A DNA stretch of 64,000 nucleotides, taken from assembly GCA_026075535.2 (NCBI GenBank), contig AP026548.1, positions 3,968,001 to 4,032,000 of the forward strand. Direction: 5' to 3'. Source of the DNA: Tricholoma matsutake. Its lineage: Eukaryota; Basidiomycota; Agaricomycetes; Agaricales; Tricholomataceae. The position numbers and the translations under genes are program-made. Every line of letters starts with the position of its first letter. Within the stretch, counting starts at the first letter, position 1. Below, one piece after another: positions 23,935 to 35,109 of this stretch. A model generated the notes under the pieces. The model worked only from the letters and a program-made list of their open reading frames with translations. It was not told the origin of the DNA and ran no database searches.

Positions 23935-24574
23935 GGTGGGGACAATGCAGTAGTGGAATGGATGGGATGGGAAACAACAACATGAACAACAATGGATGGC
24001 AGGGACAACAGGGATGGTGAATGGCAGGGAACAACAAACAGTGGAGAATGATGGATGATGGAGATGACAAACAGTGAAGACAATGAATGACAGGGAACAA
24101 TGACTGACAGGGATGATGAACAGCAGAGACAGCCAGTGGCAGGGACAACAAAGATGAACAGTGGGGCCAACAAACAGCAGGGATGACAACAGCAAGTGCA
24201 AACAGTGGGATCACCCCACCCCCGCTACAAACATGAGACAAGGGCAGTTTTTTGTTGTTTTTCATCTCTTATCTACACCGCTGCAAGCACCTGCTTGCAG
24301 GGTGTAAATGCATTGATTTTATTCAATACACATAATTAAATTATTCTGTAAGAACTGAAAGACTGGTTGAGACCACCCAAACCAATCTCAACTGGTCTCA
24401 ACTGGTCTTGTGTGAGACCAGTTAAAATTGGTTGGGGTACAACAACCAGACTGATGTCAACCAGTTGTATACAGTTCAGTCCAGTTGCCTGGAATTGAGG
24501 GTGCAGTCGCAACTGGTTGTGGTTGCACTTGATCAAGGTTCAAAAACCAGACCAAACCAGACCTTCAAACACTA
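23935..24574. mobile_element. Low-complexity element with a hAT-like right end (left end missing)
   Basis: GACAACAATGG and GGGACAACAG units fill 23,935-24,230. A near-palindrome CTGCAAGCACCTGCTTGCAG lies at 24,281-24,300, and an ACTGGTCTCAACTGGT-rich subterminal zone leads to the end CCAGACCTTCAAACACTA at 24,574. The zone and the end resemble the right end of the element at 33,403-34,925. No matching TAGTGTTTGA left end was found, so the left half is truncated. Confidence 0.5.
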
Positions 24575-24629
24575 TCTAATCAATCCTACTCTAGGATTGA
24601 TTTTCTACAGTTTGTAGTAATCATATCAC

Positions 24630-25955
24630 AGAATTTTGGAGGAGGCATTGAGGCATGGGAGGCATTGGATGCAGTAGGTCAAAATTCAACTCATTTATTG
24701 CAGTGCCTTTGTGTACATTCACAGTCATGTTATTATGGTACATAAAGGGTAGTCTGAGTATAATCTGATGACACAAATTTGGTGCTACCAGAGCACAAAC
24801 CATTCAGGCAGAATAATAATTGTTTTGATCATGCAATTTCAGTTTGGTAAGCAATATGGAAGTAGGAGCAGCAGACTCATTTGAAAAGGCACCAGATACA
24901 GGAAATTCATTAGGCAGCAGTCATTGTCAGTTGAGGAAGATGCAAGCAGGATACCAGACTTTGGTCAATCAGCACTACAGGAGAGCCATGGTCAATTAAT
25001 GTGCTAACATGAACACAGCCAAGGGATGAGGGGTCTTGGTCATCGACAGCACAATGCCAGACAAGGTGGGGGATGCAGAATGGAACAGGAGTGCTTACAG
25101 AGTCATTTGAATCACTGACAAATCACTGTTGCTACCAATGAGTACATTATGTTCATTGCTGGGTGATTTACTGATGTCACTGAGTAAGTGGTCATACCCA
25201 TAACAGTAGTGACAGGGAGAGGGGGAGGTGCAGAGGTTGGGGGTGCAGGGTAGTTCATGGAGATAGTAGGAACAGTAACCTGAGCAGTTTCCTCACATGG
25301 AACAGCAAGTGCTGGCTTGCCTTTGCACAGCCATGCCTCATTGACAGCTGTCATTGTCTGCTCAAGTAGCCATCTCTCACAAGTGTGTCCATCAGTGACA
25401 TAGAATTGTCTGCACTTTTTGCAACCTTCATGAGCATTGAGGTACTTGTGCTCACATTTGGTGGGCTTCAGGGGTCTTGCTGAGTATGCAGATGACAACG
25501 ACAAGGAGTTTGGCTTGGTGCCAGATGACAATGACTGTGCACTCACAGGATACTGAGAACTTGCAGAAGGCACCTGGCAAGAATGTTCAGATAAACCTGC
25601 TATGGATCCAGATCACTTGAGTTTCCAAGCAGCATCCTCTGCCTCTTTCTCATGGGAGGCTGATTCCTTATGAACCTTATCATCAAGCTTCATGAGGACC
25701 TGAACAAAAAACTCCAGCTGTGACTCAGCCTTCCGTGTGGTAGCTTCAGTCCTAGCAGTGATGTTGGCACCATCCTCAGCATTGGAAGGTTAGGTCTCAA
25801 TCTCAGAATTGGAATCAGAGTCATGTTTCTCTTTATAGTGGTCATATGCAGAGAGAAGTTCAATGAGTCAGGGTTCAAACATCCCCTTGGCAATGGAGCT
25901 CACTATCTCAGTGGGGGTCTTACCAGCATGTTTCATGTATCATTTACATGCCAGT
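24630..25955 (-). pseudogene. Older Gypsy gag-protease remnant
   Basis: Minus-strand fragments include a gag zinc-finger region (HKYLNAHEGCKKCRQFYVTD then GHTC, near 25,380-25,470). A protease-like TLIDHGSPVVLIDQSLVSCL lies near 24,930-24,990, with DHG where retroviral-type proteases have DTG/DSG. The region after the protease follows (LCHQIILRLPFMYHNNMTV, 24,690-24,770). The 5' end of this gag is displaced: its homology stops at 25,955 and resumes at 32,894, because a younger Gypsy element inserted here. Confidence 0.75.
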
Positions 25956-26786
25956 TGGAAGGATGCACTAGACTTAGGTTTACTAAAAGACAGAATCAAA
26001 TTATCTTCATTGCATGGAAGTAGGAACCATAAGTTACTACAAATAAAAGAATAGGAAGTTACTATACCTTCATTGCATGGAAGTAGGAACAAAGGTTAAG
26101 GAATAAAAAATAAGTAATATATAAGAAAAAGATCAACCATGTAAGTAAAAGGCCACATCAAGCATAGTGTGTGATTTGGGAAGGCTGCATCAGGTGTAGT
26201 CACATAATAGGAAGGTACCACATCAATAGGATAATGTCAGCACTGCTGGATGTGGATAGAAGAGTAATAAGGATGTATGGTGCCGTTGCCAGGATGCATG
26301 TTGCTGGTTGTTGTTGTCGTATTTGCCAGTGGCTGTGCTGGCGGCGAGGGTGATTGTGTCGGTGATGTGTGTGGCTGTGTTGGTGCCGTGGGAGTATGTT
26401 GGCGGCGTAGGGTGGCCATAACTCACTGTAATACAGACATTGGTATATCTGGTGTTGGTGAGTTGTTTATGTGCCATAGGTGGCTATGCTATCGCCGGTG
26501 GCTGTGCCGGTGGAAAGGGTGGTTGTGTCGGCGATGTGTGTGGCTGTGTTGGCACCATGGAAGTGTGTAACAGTGGTGTAGTAATGTAACACAGACATTG
26601 GTATGTCTGGTGTTGGTGAGTTGTTTATGTGCTGTAGGTGGCTGTGCTATCGCCAGTGGCTGTGTCAGCGGCGAGGGTGGTTGTGTCGGCGATGTGTGTG
26701 GTGTGCTGGTGCCGTGGAAGTGTGTAACAGCGGCATAGGTAAATTAACTTGTTGTAATGTTGTGAGTCTGTGGGGCCAGACTTACA
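25956..26786 (-). repeat. 3' LTR of the chromovirus
   Basis: This 831-bp LTR is very similar to 31,650-32,893 once the nested insertion is removed. The outermost 12 bases differ more (TGGAAGGATGCA here, TGGCAGCCTACA there), so the inner LTR border is uncertain by about ten bases. Inside are tandem GTGGCTGTGT/GGTGTTGGTGAGTTG-type repeats (26,300-26,740). Confidence 0.85.
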
Positions 26787-26817
26787 CTCCTCCCCACTTG
26801 AAAAAATTGTGTGGGTC

Positions 26818-28398
26818 TCAGACCTCTGTCCCATTTTCATCTTCCCACCAGTCGAGGGCATCAGTGTCGGCCATTTCGGAGCTGGGGCACCACTTGTCAT
26901 GTTCTTTCCCATATCCTTCATAATGGACAAGGTATTGTATACCCCTGCTGCATCAGCATGCATCCATGATTTTGTCAATGTACCACTCCTCAGTGCCATC
27001 TTCAGTGACAATTGGCATTGGCCGAGCTGGTTCCTGGTCAGGGAAGAGGAGTGGGTCATTGGGGACATGTCGTTTTAGTAGATGTGCATGGAAACCAGGG
27101 AAGGTGTTGGGGTTGTTGGGAAGTTTGAGAGTGTATTTGGAGCGTTCAGGGAAGGTATGTGTGACCGTGTAGGGGCCGTCATGTCGTGGCATGAATTTGG
27201 CAACTCGTGTTTTGCCTTTGCATTTGTAATTGTGGTGGCGATTTTTGGTGGAGAGCATGACAAGGTCGCTGACCTCATAGATATCTTCCAGCACCCGGTT
27301 CTTATTGGCATGATATGCCTGGCAAATTTTGGCAGCAAGGAGGTTGTCCTGTGCTTCTGGAACATCGAGGTGGACACATGTAATGATGTCATGTGCAGTG
27401 ATCTGCTCAGCGGTGGCATTTTTGGCAAGGGGCACAATAGGCAGAATGATGCATGGAGATCAGCTGGTTTTGAGTTAGAAACCAGAGAAGCCAGTGGATG
27501 CATTCATGGTGTTCATGATGGCAAACCATACACGGGGGAGTTTAGCTAACCAGCCCTTCTGGTTGTTGTCAACATGGTACCGAATGGCTTGGTTCACGGT
27601 TTTGTTTGTCCATTCACTGCTGCCATCAGTTTCAGGGTGATAGGATGTGGACATTTTTAGATTAATGCCGGTGAGCTTGTGGAGTGCAGTCCAAAGGTTG
27701 GTGGTGAAATGTGCATCTCTGTCAGAGATGAGGTGTAGCATGAGGCCATTTTCACAGTACCATTCATCAAAGAGCACAACGGCGACCTGGGCAGTGGTGT
27801 ATGAGGAGTGAATGCCAGCGATGCATATGTCAGCACTGAGGAGGTCTGTCATGGTCAGGATGGTGTCCTTTCCATTCTCCTCTGGTAGTGGGCCAATGAA
27901 ATCCAGGGCTCTGGTGTTGAAGCGGTCATCAGGTACTGGTAGTGGGTGCAAGGGACCAGTGGGTTTCATGGTCCAGTTTTTGTTTTGCTGGCACTTGGTG
28001 CATGATGGGATGTATGCATTTTCCAAATCCCAGCGCATGTTTGGCCAGTAATAAGAACTGTGGAGGGATTCATAGCATTTGTCAAAGCCGAAATTGCCCA
28101 AGGTATCATGTGCCAGGTTGTAGAGTAGTTCATGTACCTTGAGATCTTGTGGGATCACAAGTCGGTGGCCGACATAGAGGAGTTGATTGGTGAGGGTTGC
28201 CCCTTTGATGCTCCTCATGTCAATATCCTTCATAAGTTGTTTGGCAAAGGAATCAGTCTCATAGCTGGTGACGATAGCATCGAGAAGTGACTGGTCTGCA
28301 GTGATGTTTAGTATGCCAGCAGTGTGTGTAGCCAGTGCATTGCATGTGTATGCAATTGCACAGGCAGCAAGGCATGCATCTGGTGTGGCATCAGGCAT
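26818..28398 (-). pseudogene. Chromovirus integrase with C-terminal chromodomain
   Basis: The zinc-binding HHCC region is seen (LAHDTLGNFGFDKCYESLHS ... SCTKCQ). The catalytic triad follows: Asp in ALDFIGPLPEENGKD, Asp in LISDRDAHFT and Glu in SSEWTNKT, all present. After a stop near 27,475, a second frame carries the integrase C-terminal domain (YEVSDLVMLSTKNRHH, FMPRHDGPYTVTHTF). It continues into a chromodomain beginning EEWYIDKIMDAC. A TGA at 26,953-26,955 interrupts the chromodomain, which then resumes in the same frame as RGIQYLVHYEGYGKEHDKW to a stop at 26,818. Chromodomains in this position steer integration to heterochromatin; that role is inferred from the family. Confidence 0.9.
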
Positions 28399-29650
28399 GC
28401 GGGATAGTGCATCTGCAGTGGTGTTTTCTTTGCCATGGATATAGGTAATGTTGGTCGAAATTGGCCATGTACATTGACCATCTCATTTGTCGTCTTGACA
28501 TCTCCTTCTGTGATTGGCAGTATTTGAGTGTTTGGTGGTCGGTGAAGACCTCAAAATGGGCACCAAGGAGGTAGGATCTCCATTTCTTAAATGCCTTGAC
28601 GATGGCAAGGAGTTCCTTCTCGTGAACAGGGTAATTCTTCTCAGCATTGTTTAGTTGGTAGGAGTCGTAGGTGACTGGTCTTGCAGTTTCCCAAGTTGCA
28701 CCAAAACTCACCATGGTGCCAGTTCAGCAGTTGCTGGCATCAGCGGTGACATAGATGTTTGACACCTTGTCTTCGTAATTAATTATGGTGAGACAGTCGG
28801 CGCCGAGAACCAGGTCTTTGATCTGTTCAAAGGCAGCCTGGTGTTCTGTGGTCCATGGGGGGAATTCCTGGTCACATTCCTTGGTGGTGAGCGGTGTGAG
28901 TACACTTGTATATTCAGCGAGTGCCAGAAGGAAGGTGGCAATGTATCTGGTGAGTCCCAGGAACCCCCTGACATTGGTGGCAGTCATTGGTTGTGGCCAA
29001 GATGCAATTTGGTCAGTTTTGCGGGGGTCAGGTTTGATACCTGTCCCCAAGATGATATGACTGAGGAAACATAATTTGGTGGCAAAGAGGTTGGATTTTG
29101 CCTGATTGCAGTAGATACTGGCTTTTCAGAGGGCTTCAAGAATGGCAGCACAGTTTTGTTCATGTTCCTCCAGAGTTTGTGACCATATGATGATATCATC
29201 AAGATACACATGGCAAATCTTGCTGATGAGTTCTTGTAGTGCATCAGTCATTTGGTGCTGATGTGTGGCCAGAGCATTGCATCCACCCTGTGGCATGATG
29301 GTCCACTCATAAAGTCCCCACGGTGTTCTTATGGCAGTGAGGTGAATGTCATTAGGGTGTACTCATGTCTGGAAGAAGGAGTTTGTCATGTCCATCTTGC
29401 CAAATATTTTTCCCTTCCCACAGTCGGCAAGTATATTGTCTATGCGGGGTAGGGGGAAGTTGTCTTGTACAGTGTTACTGTTGAGTGCTTGGTAGTTGTT
29501 CACCCACTGGGGGTCAACTGTCAAGTCAGGTACCCCAGCGATGTATTTCGGCACACAGAATGCTGGTGAGGCAAATTCTGAGGAGGATGGCCAAATGTGG
29601 CCAGCCTTGAGGTGGTCATTCAGCAGTCTCTTCCAAGGTTCTTGGTCGTT
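28391..29650 (-). pseudogene. Chromovirus reverse transcriptase and RNase H
   Basis: The reverse transcriptase begins with EPWKRLLNDHLKAGHIWPSS and FCVPKYIAGVPDLTVD. It includes LPRIDNILADCGKGKIFGKM and the active-site box HVYLDDIIIWSQ near 29,165-29,200, with the YLDD catalytic pair intact. The thumb/connection follows (GTGIKPDPRKTDQIASWPQP), and then RNase H with NYPVHEKELLAIVKAFKKWR, GAHFEVFTDHQTLKY. In-frame TGA codons lie near 29,128 and at 28,724-28,726, and a frame change occurs near 28,455. No intact polyprotein can be made. Confidence 0.9.
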
Positions 29651-30224
29651 AACCCAGCAGAAAATCAACTGTGAGGAATATGTCAAATTAGAGCTGCAAT
29701 CAGACCAGGAGATATGGAAATCGGGAGTCCACAAGATGAAAGTAAATAAGGGATTATCATTCCCCTTTATATTAGGAATGCCATTTCTTTCATCAGAACA
29801 GATTGAGATTGATACCCATGAGCAAACTGCCATTGACAAATGCTCCGGTTTTGACCTCCTAAATCCACCCTCTCAAACACCCCGGCCCCAGGGAAAACAA
29901 TGGGTTACACCTCCACCAACACTGAAGAAAATTTGGACTCCAAAACCACCTACACTGGAAAACTCCGGAGCACCAGCACTTGCTGGATGCCTTCTCTCTG
30001 GACCCATCATGGCCACCATGCAAGACTGCATTGAAGGCCTAGCATTCCAAGAACTCCTCAAAGAGAAAGATGCAAAAATGAAACTCAAATTCACTGACTG
30101 CTTCCCACTTTGTCTCCCTGATAGCACTGAAGATATTCCCGGCCACATGTTCCATCACATCCAACTCAAAAACCCCACCAAGGTCAACAATGGCAAAGGA
30201 TATGCAGCTCTCAAGAAATACAAC
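29651..30224 (+). other. Inverted protease-RT linker segment within the chromovirus
   Basis: This block lies between minus-strand protease and minus-strand RT but is coding on the plus strand. It reads EEYVKLELQSDQEIWKSG, FPFILGMPFLSSEQIEIDTH, DCFPLCLPDSTEDIPGHMFH and KVNNGKGYAALKKYN, which are the normal residues between those two domains. Borders fall at GTTAAC (29,648-29,653) and AACATGTT (30,222-30,229). Flipping the block puts both junctions back in the same reading frame. It is therefore an inversion in place, not an inserted foreign piece. Confidence 0.85.
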
Positions 30225-30562
30225 ATGTTATTTTCCTTTGTAGGGAGAGGATAACGTCGGAGGCTGAGACGCTTGCAGAGTTCAAGGCTAATCACTGTGC
30301 AGGGGCAACCAATGTCCATCAGTGGATAGATTTTAATGGGGAATTTGGTGATGAGGGGGCCAGTGGTGTAGAGGGTAGGAAATAGGTGTGATACAGTAAA
30401 GGGGACATCAGCAGGGGGAGGGATGTACAAGTCGGTTTCATTGTCCTCCACCGCCACCTTTGTTGCCGCTGCCAGCGCTGTGAGTGTGACATATGTCTCG
30501 GCATCAGGCCAGGCATTGTCTGCCTTCATGGGATAGTCAGGGTTCTTGTGGCTGGCGTACAA
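30225..30562 (-). pseudogene. Chromovirus gag end and aspartic protease
   Basis: A Cys-containing gag end (CWKLYASHKNPDYPMKADNA) leads into the protease segment FPIKIYPLMDIGCPCTVISL. DIG stands where DTG or DSG is usual, a variant common in basidiomycete Gypsy proteases. The frame then runs into ELCKRLSLRRYPLPTKENN and breaks at the inversion border at 30,225. Confidence 0.75.
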
Positions 30563-31338
30563 TTTCCAGCATCATGTGCAGCTAGCATGTTTTTTGAGAA
30601 TTGCCCATTCTTCAAGTGTGAGGGCAGGGAGGTGCTTCTTCTCAACCTGTTTTGTTTTGCTGGGGCCAGCAGTGGGAGAGTTTCTCTTTGCCGGTGGGTC
30701 AGTGAGTCAAGAAAGTAGGTCTTTCTTCTCACTGTGGTGTGTGGCACATGCAGCAGCAGAGGCATCAATGAGTTTTTGGGTGCATGCATGCAGTCATCGT
30801 GTTCCTTTACCTCAAGGGCCCAGGGGGCAAGTTCAGTGTCCAGGACAGGCTTGAGACTGATGTTGAGTCTCAAGTCAGGGTGGAGGTTGGATTGGAGTTG
30901 GTTTTTGAGTTCGGCCTTGGTCAGGGCCTTGGCCAGTGCAGAGGTAGCGAGGATGGCATTCAGGTTCTCAATCTCAATTTTCCAGTCAATGAAGACCTGG
31001 TTGCCTTGCAATGAGGAGAGGATGGTTTCGAGGATGTCGTGGGCCCAGTTCTTCTCCAGGACAAGTTGGGAGAGCTCACCAAGGTATCCATCCAGGGAGA
31101 GGGCATCAATCCAAGTTTGGTCAGCTTGGTACCATGCCACAAGGCAAGGTTCAAACATGCCCTTGGCGACATAGCTGACGATTTCATCGTCTGTCTTCCC
31201 ACCGTGCTTCTTGTAGTGTTTGCATGCAAGGGTCCACAGTTGCATGATGAGAGGGGTGATTTTTCTGGTGGTGAGCATTGGGCATTCCTTCATCTTTGTG
31301 ACCTTCACTTCGGCGAGGGGTTGTGTGGAGGGTGACAT
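30526..31338 (-). pseudogene. Chromovirus gag
   Basis: The open frame starts at 31,338 (MSPSTQPLAEVKVTKMKECP). The capsid-like region follows: MLTTRKITPLIMQLWTLACK, MFEPCLVAWYQADQTWIDAL and LVLEKNWAHDILETILSSLQ, up to about residue 185. Then a frame change moves the Lys/Arg-rich and Cys-containing end into other frames. The gene lies about 310 bp inside the 5' LTR border, as expected for gag. A parallel, older gag is seen at 24.6-25.95 kb. Confidence 0.8.
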
Positions 31339-31649
31339 TTTGGTTCAAGTGGCAGGTGGTGCAGCCTGGTAGTTGGGATGGTTAATTGTGATGGTTGGTG
31401 TACTTTCATCAGTGGACGAGTTAGTATCAGTGTTTGGTGGTGACAGTGGCGGTGATTGGCAGATGTGCCAGTGCTTTCGTTGTGTGGTTGGTAGTGTCTC
31501 AAATTCAGCTGGTTGGCCAGAATCCTGTAAACTTCTTCTCGTGCTCCTGGTGAGGAGTGGGATGAGGGTGGAAGGTTGCTGAGACAGGGTTGGTTTGGTA
31601 GGTGAAGAAAGTTGTCGGTGTCAAAAAGAAAGTAGAAGGATGCCGAGTT

Positions 31650-32893
31650 TGGCAGCCTACACTAGACTTAGGTTTACTAACAGACAGAATCAAATTATCT
31701 TCGTTGCATGGAAGTAGGAACCATAAGTTACTACAAATAAAAGAATAGGAAGTTACTATACCTTCATTGCATGGAAGTAGGAACAAAGGTTAAGGAATAA
31801 AAAATAAGTAATATATAAGAAAAAGATCGACCATGTAAGTAAAAGGCTGCATCAAGCATAGTGTGTGATTTGGGAAGGCTGCATCGGGCATAGTCACATA
31901 ATAGGAAGGTACCACATCAATAGGATAATGTTGGCACTGCTGGATGTGGATAGAAGAGTAATTGTAAGGGGACTAAGGGGGTGCCCTGTGTGTTTTTCCT
32001 ATTTTTTATGTTTGTCCCATATTTTTCCCCACCTCATTTCCTTCTATTCTTCATTTTCTATGATTTTTCCGGATTTTATTACTAATTTTCCCTTGCTATC
32101 ATGTTTGTATATGTTGACACTTTTATATTTAGAGGCGGAGTACCCCTTCCGACACATACCCCTTGGTATGATGTCATTCGGCGGCCTTGATCCGCCTATC
32201 TCCGCCTTTTTCTATTTTTAGGTTATATTTGATTTTTGTCGTCTTCACATATACTGGGCATCAGCAAGGGGATCCTTAGAGTTTTCTCTTCGGATTTCCC
32301 TTTGCTAGGTGCGCCCCCAATGCCTGTATTATGTAGTATAATTTTAACTTCGGATTTCCCTTTGCTAGAGGCTTAGGTTGCCCTTATAGTAATAAGGATG
32401 TATGGTGCCATTGCCAGGATGCATGTCACTGGTTGTTATTGTCATATTTGCCAGTGGCTGTGCCGGCGGCGAGGGTGATTGTGTCGGTGATGTGTGTGGC
32501 TGTGTTGGTGCCATGGGAGTATGTTGGTGGCGTAGGGTGGCCATAACTCACTGTAACACAGACATTGGTATATCTGGTGTTGGTGAGTTGTTTATGTGCC
32601 GTAGGTGGCTATGCTATCGCTGGTGGCTGTGCTGGCAGAAAGGGTGGTTGTGTCGGTGATGTGTGTGGCTGTGTTGGTGCCATGGAAGTGCGTAACAGTG
32701 GTGTAGTAATGTAACACAGACATTGGTATGTCTGGTGTTGGTGAGTTGTTTATGTGCTGTAGGTGGCTGTGTCAGCAGCAAGGGTGGTTGTGTCGGCAAT
32801 GTGTGTGGTGTGCTGGCGCTGTGGAAGTGTGTAACAGCGGCGTAGGTAAATTAACTTGTTGTAATGTCATGAGTCTGTGGGGCCAGACTTACA
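31650..32893 (-). repeat. 5' LTR of the chromovirus, containing a solo LTR
   Basis: Homologous to 25,956-26,786 over its full length, but split by a 426-bp insertion at 31,963-32,388. Without the insertion and one copy of its 5-bp duplication, this LTR is 813 bp. Confidence 0.88.
31963..32388 (+). mobile_element. Solo LTR with GTAAT target duplication
   Basis: The insertion starts TGTAAGGGGACTAAGGGG and ends GGTTGCCCTTATA. It is flanked by GTAAT at 31,958-31,962 and 32,389-32,393. The empty site is preserved in the sister LTR at 26,255-26,270 (AGAGTAATAAGGATG), which proves the borders. The same LTR at 50,861-51,300 is followed by a gag gene. Confidence 0.92.
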
Positions 32894-32898
32894 CCAGT

Positions 32899-33298
32899 GT
32901 GCAAGATTGCATAATGAGGGGATTAATTTTACCAGCAGTGCAGCAGGCATAACAATGATGAAATCAATAGAATAAATGGAGTCAGTAGATGGTGATGGTG
33001 ACAGTGATGATGACAGTTGTGAGCATGATCTAGATTGATCACATGTTCATATCACTTAGACACCATAGAATCTCTTGAAAACACATATCATTCATTCATG
33101 CTGATGTCTTAAATGTACAACCACCAAAAACTCATAAAGTGGAAATAAAAAATTTTGGTGGTGGCAGATTGCTTGAAATTTACACACTTTCTTTGATATG
33201 CAAATTTTTGCACTTTTGTCACATTCATCATGCAAAATCAGGTGACACTGGATGCATATGGATTTCCTCTACCTTATGAGGCAGCCAGAAAAGTCAGC
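32899..33298 (-). pseudogene. 5' end of the older Gypsy gag plus AT-rich DNA
   Basis: The first part (to about 32,955) continues the gag homology cut at 25,955, matching TGCATAATGAGGGGATTAATTTTACC to the ATGATGAGAGGGG region of the younger gag. Beyond it nothing coding is seen, only an ACCACCAAAA..TTTTGGTGGT inverted pair near 33,120-33,170. Confidence 0.6.
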
Positions 33299-33402
33299 AG
33301 ATATGATTAGAAATCCAGTCAGGTGAATCAGGTCATGACAGGTCCAAGGGGGTGGCAGAATGGGATTCTGCGACCTAGGGTAGTGGGGGTCTGGCCAAAG
33401 GC

Positions 33403-34925
33403 TAGTGTTTGAGGGTCCAGTCCATAAGACCAGAAAAAGACTGGACCCTTAACCGAACTTAACTGCAAGAGACTGAACCGTCGGTCTCGGTCCATCCAAA
33501 ATGGCCTGCAGTCCAGTTAGCAGTTGATACTTATTCAAAAGTCACAAAAACCAATCAAAGACTGGTCTCAACTGGTTTCAACCAGTCTTTTTGTACCCAC
33601 AAATAACTATGTATTCATGTACCTAAATACTAAACTTACTTATACATATATACCAATGAGAGGGGGGATGCCCCAAGAATAAATGGGGAGGTCTGGGTTT
33701 ATGTATCTTTGAAGTTGTTGTACATGTTTGTCTTAGCTGTACATGTTTGTTTACAGTAAACAAACACAGACACATCCATCGATGCATTTGTTTGTAATTA
33801 CAAACATTCACACATGATGGACATCCTGTGCCGCATCACCACCTGGTCCACAACCATGACCACCCAAACCAATGAATGCAAAGCAGGGGCCCAAACAACT
33901 ACCTAGCATTGTTTGGGCCCCCTATGGTATGTTTTTTATGTTTTATTTCTTCTTTCTTTTACTAACTACATGTTTTTTCTTTGTTTTTAGTTGCATTTTG
34001 ATCATGAGCTCCCATACCAAATGACACATGCAAGCCTTGCATTACTGCTGTGAGCCTCTGCTCGCAGGGTGGCAATGGGCCTGTTTCTGGATGACGACGA
34101 TGACGACAGCCAATGCCAGCCCCCTACGCTGTTGCTGCAAGCCTCTGCTCACAGGATAGCAATGGGCCCTTTGCTGGACAACAACCTAGGCCACCTACAC
34201 CACATCACACAGCACCACCACCCCGCCTGCAAGCCACTGCTCATGGGGGGAGATGGAGGTGCTGATGACAATGGGACAACAACAACAACAAATCAGGGGA
34301 CAACAACGAATCATGGGGATGATGAAGGCGATAAATTGTGGGGACAACGAAGGCAATAAATTAGGGGGACAACAATGATGAGTAGGGGGACAACAAACAA
34401 CAATGCAAACAAATGACAAAACACCAGGGATGACAAATAGCAGGGACAATGAACAACAAATGGCAGTGAACAGTGGGGACAATGATGACAACAAATCAAG
34501 GGGACAATGAATGGTGGGGACAATGAACAGTGGGGAAAGGGACAACGGGAAGCACAAACAGCAGGGACAAGACAACAACAACCCACCTTCACTACAAACG
34601 CGAGACGGTGGGGCCGTTTCTTTTTTCTATTTCATTTTCTATTTCATTTTTCATTTTCATTTTCATTCTCATACACCACGGCTGTGAGCAACTGCTCGCA
34701 GCATGTAAATGTAGTTAGTATATAATAGAATTAAGCTATACTTGAAAAAACACCAGTAAGACCAGTTAAAACTGGTCTTTTGGAGGCAACCAAACTGAAT
34801 AGGACTGGTCCTATTCGGTTCGGTTGTGGTCTTGGTGAGCTGGGCATCGAGATGGACCAGTCTCGGTCCACAGTTGACCCCCTCAGAGGTCAAAAAACTG
34901 GACCAAACTGGACCCTTATACACTA
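33403..34925. mobile_element. Non-autonomous hAT-like element, 8-bp target duplication CCAAAGGC
   Basis: The 1,523-bp element starts TAGTGTTTGAGGGTCCAGT and ends ACTGGACCCTTATACACTA, an imperfect terminal inverted repeat. The octamer CCAAAGGC flanks both sides (33,395-33,402 and 34,926-34,933). Subterminal zones are rich in ACTGGTCTCAACTGGT motifs. The core (33,830-34,700) has a GGGCCCAAA..TTTGGGCCC foldback, four near-palindromes of the CTGYRAGC..TGCTYRCAG type, and a GGGACAACAATG low-complexity tract. Eight-base duplications and TAGTG-type ends fit the hAT superfamily. No transposase is encoded. Confidence 0.88.
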
Positions 34926-35109
34926 CCAAAGGCCAAAAAAAAAGTTTTGACCAGGGTATAATGGGCAAATCTGTGCTCACTATGCATATATAATTGGTGA
35001 ATTCAACCTCTAATGAGGATGGCAGGGTGGAAGAGAACTTTCCCTTTAGAAAAGGTATAGATAATACAATATTAAATGATCCATACATATATTAAAGTAT
35101 TGCAAGGGC

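Larger units (their letters stand above)
25956..32893 (-). mobile_element. Chromodomain Gypsy (chromovirus) with both LTRs, nested in older gag
   Basis: The element runs right to left: 5' LTR, gag, protease, reverse transcriptase, RNase H, integrase, chromodomain, 3' LTR. Its outer borders are fixed by a direct duplication CCAGT at 25,951-25,955 and 32,894-32,898. The older gag is continuous across the site once the element is removed. On the minus strand the LTR starts TGTAAGTCTGG, preceded by a polypurine tract (AGTGGGGAGGAG) at 26,787-26,798. The coding part is inactivated by TGA stops, a frameshift near 28,455 and an internal inversion. Length is 6,938 bp including a 431-bp nested insertion. 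Confidence 0.9.

Noticed and set aside
23533..24201. 222-codon frame joining Cys/His/Pro-rich sequence to the Gypsy integrase
   Set aside because: The first half is low-complexity DNA that merely reads open into the integrase; it is not a zinc-finger fusion.
26223..26740. Trp/Cys-rich frames in the LTR
   Set aside because: They derive from GTGGCTGTG repeats present in both LTRs and have no protein family.
29496..30254. 252-codon plus-strand frame taken as a separate gene
   Set aside because: Its residues are the normal protease-RT linker of the surrounding minus-strand element, so it is an inversion and not an independent gene.
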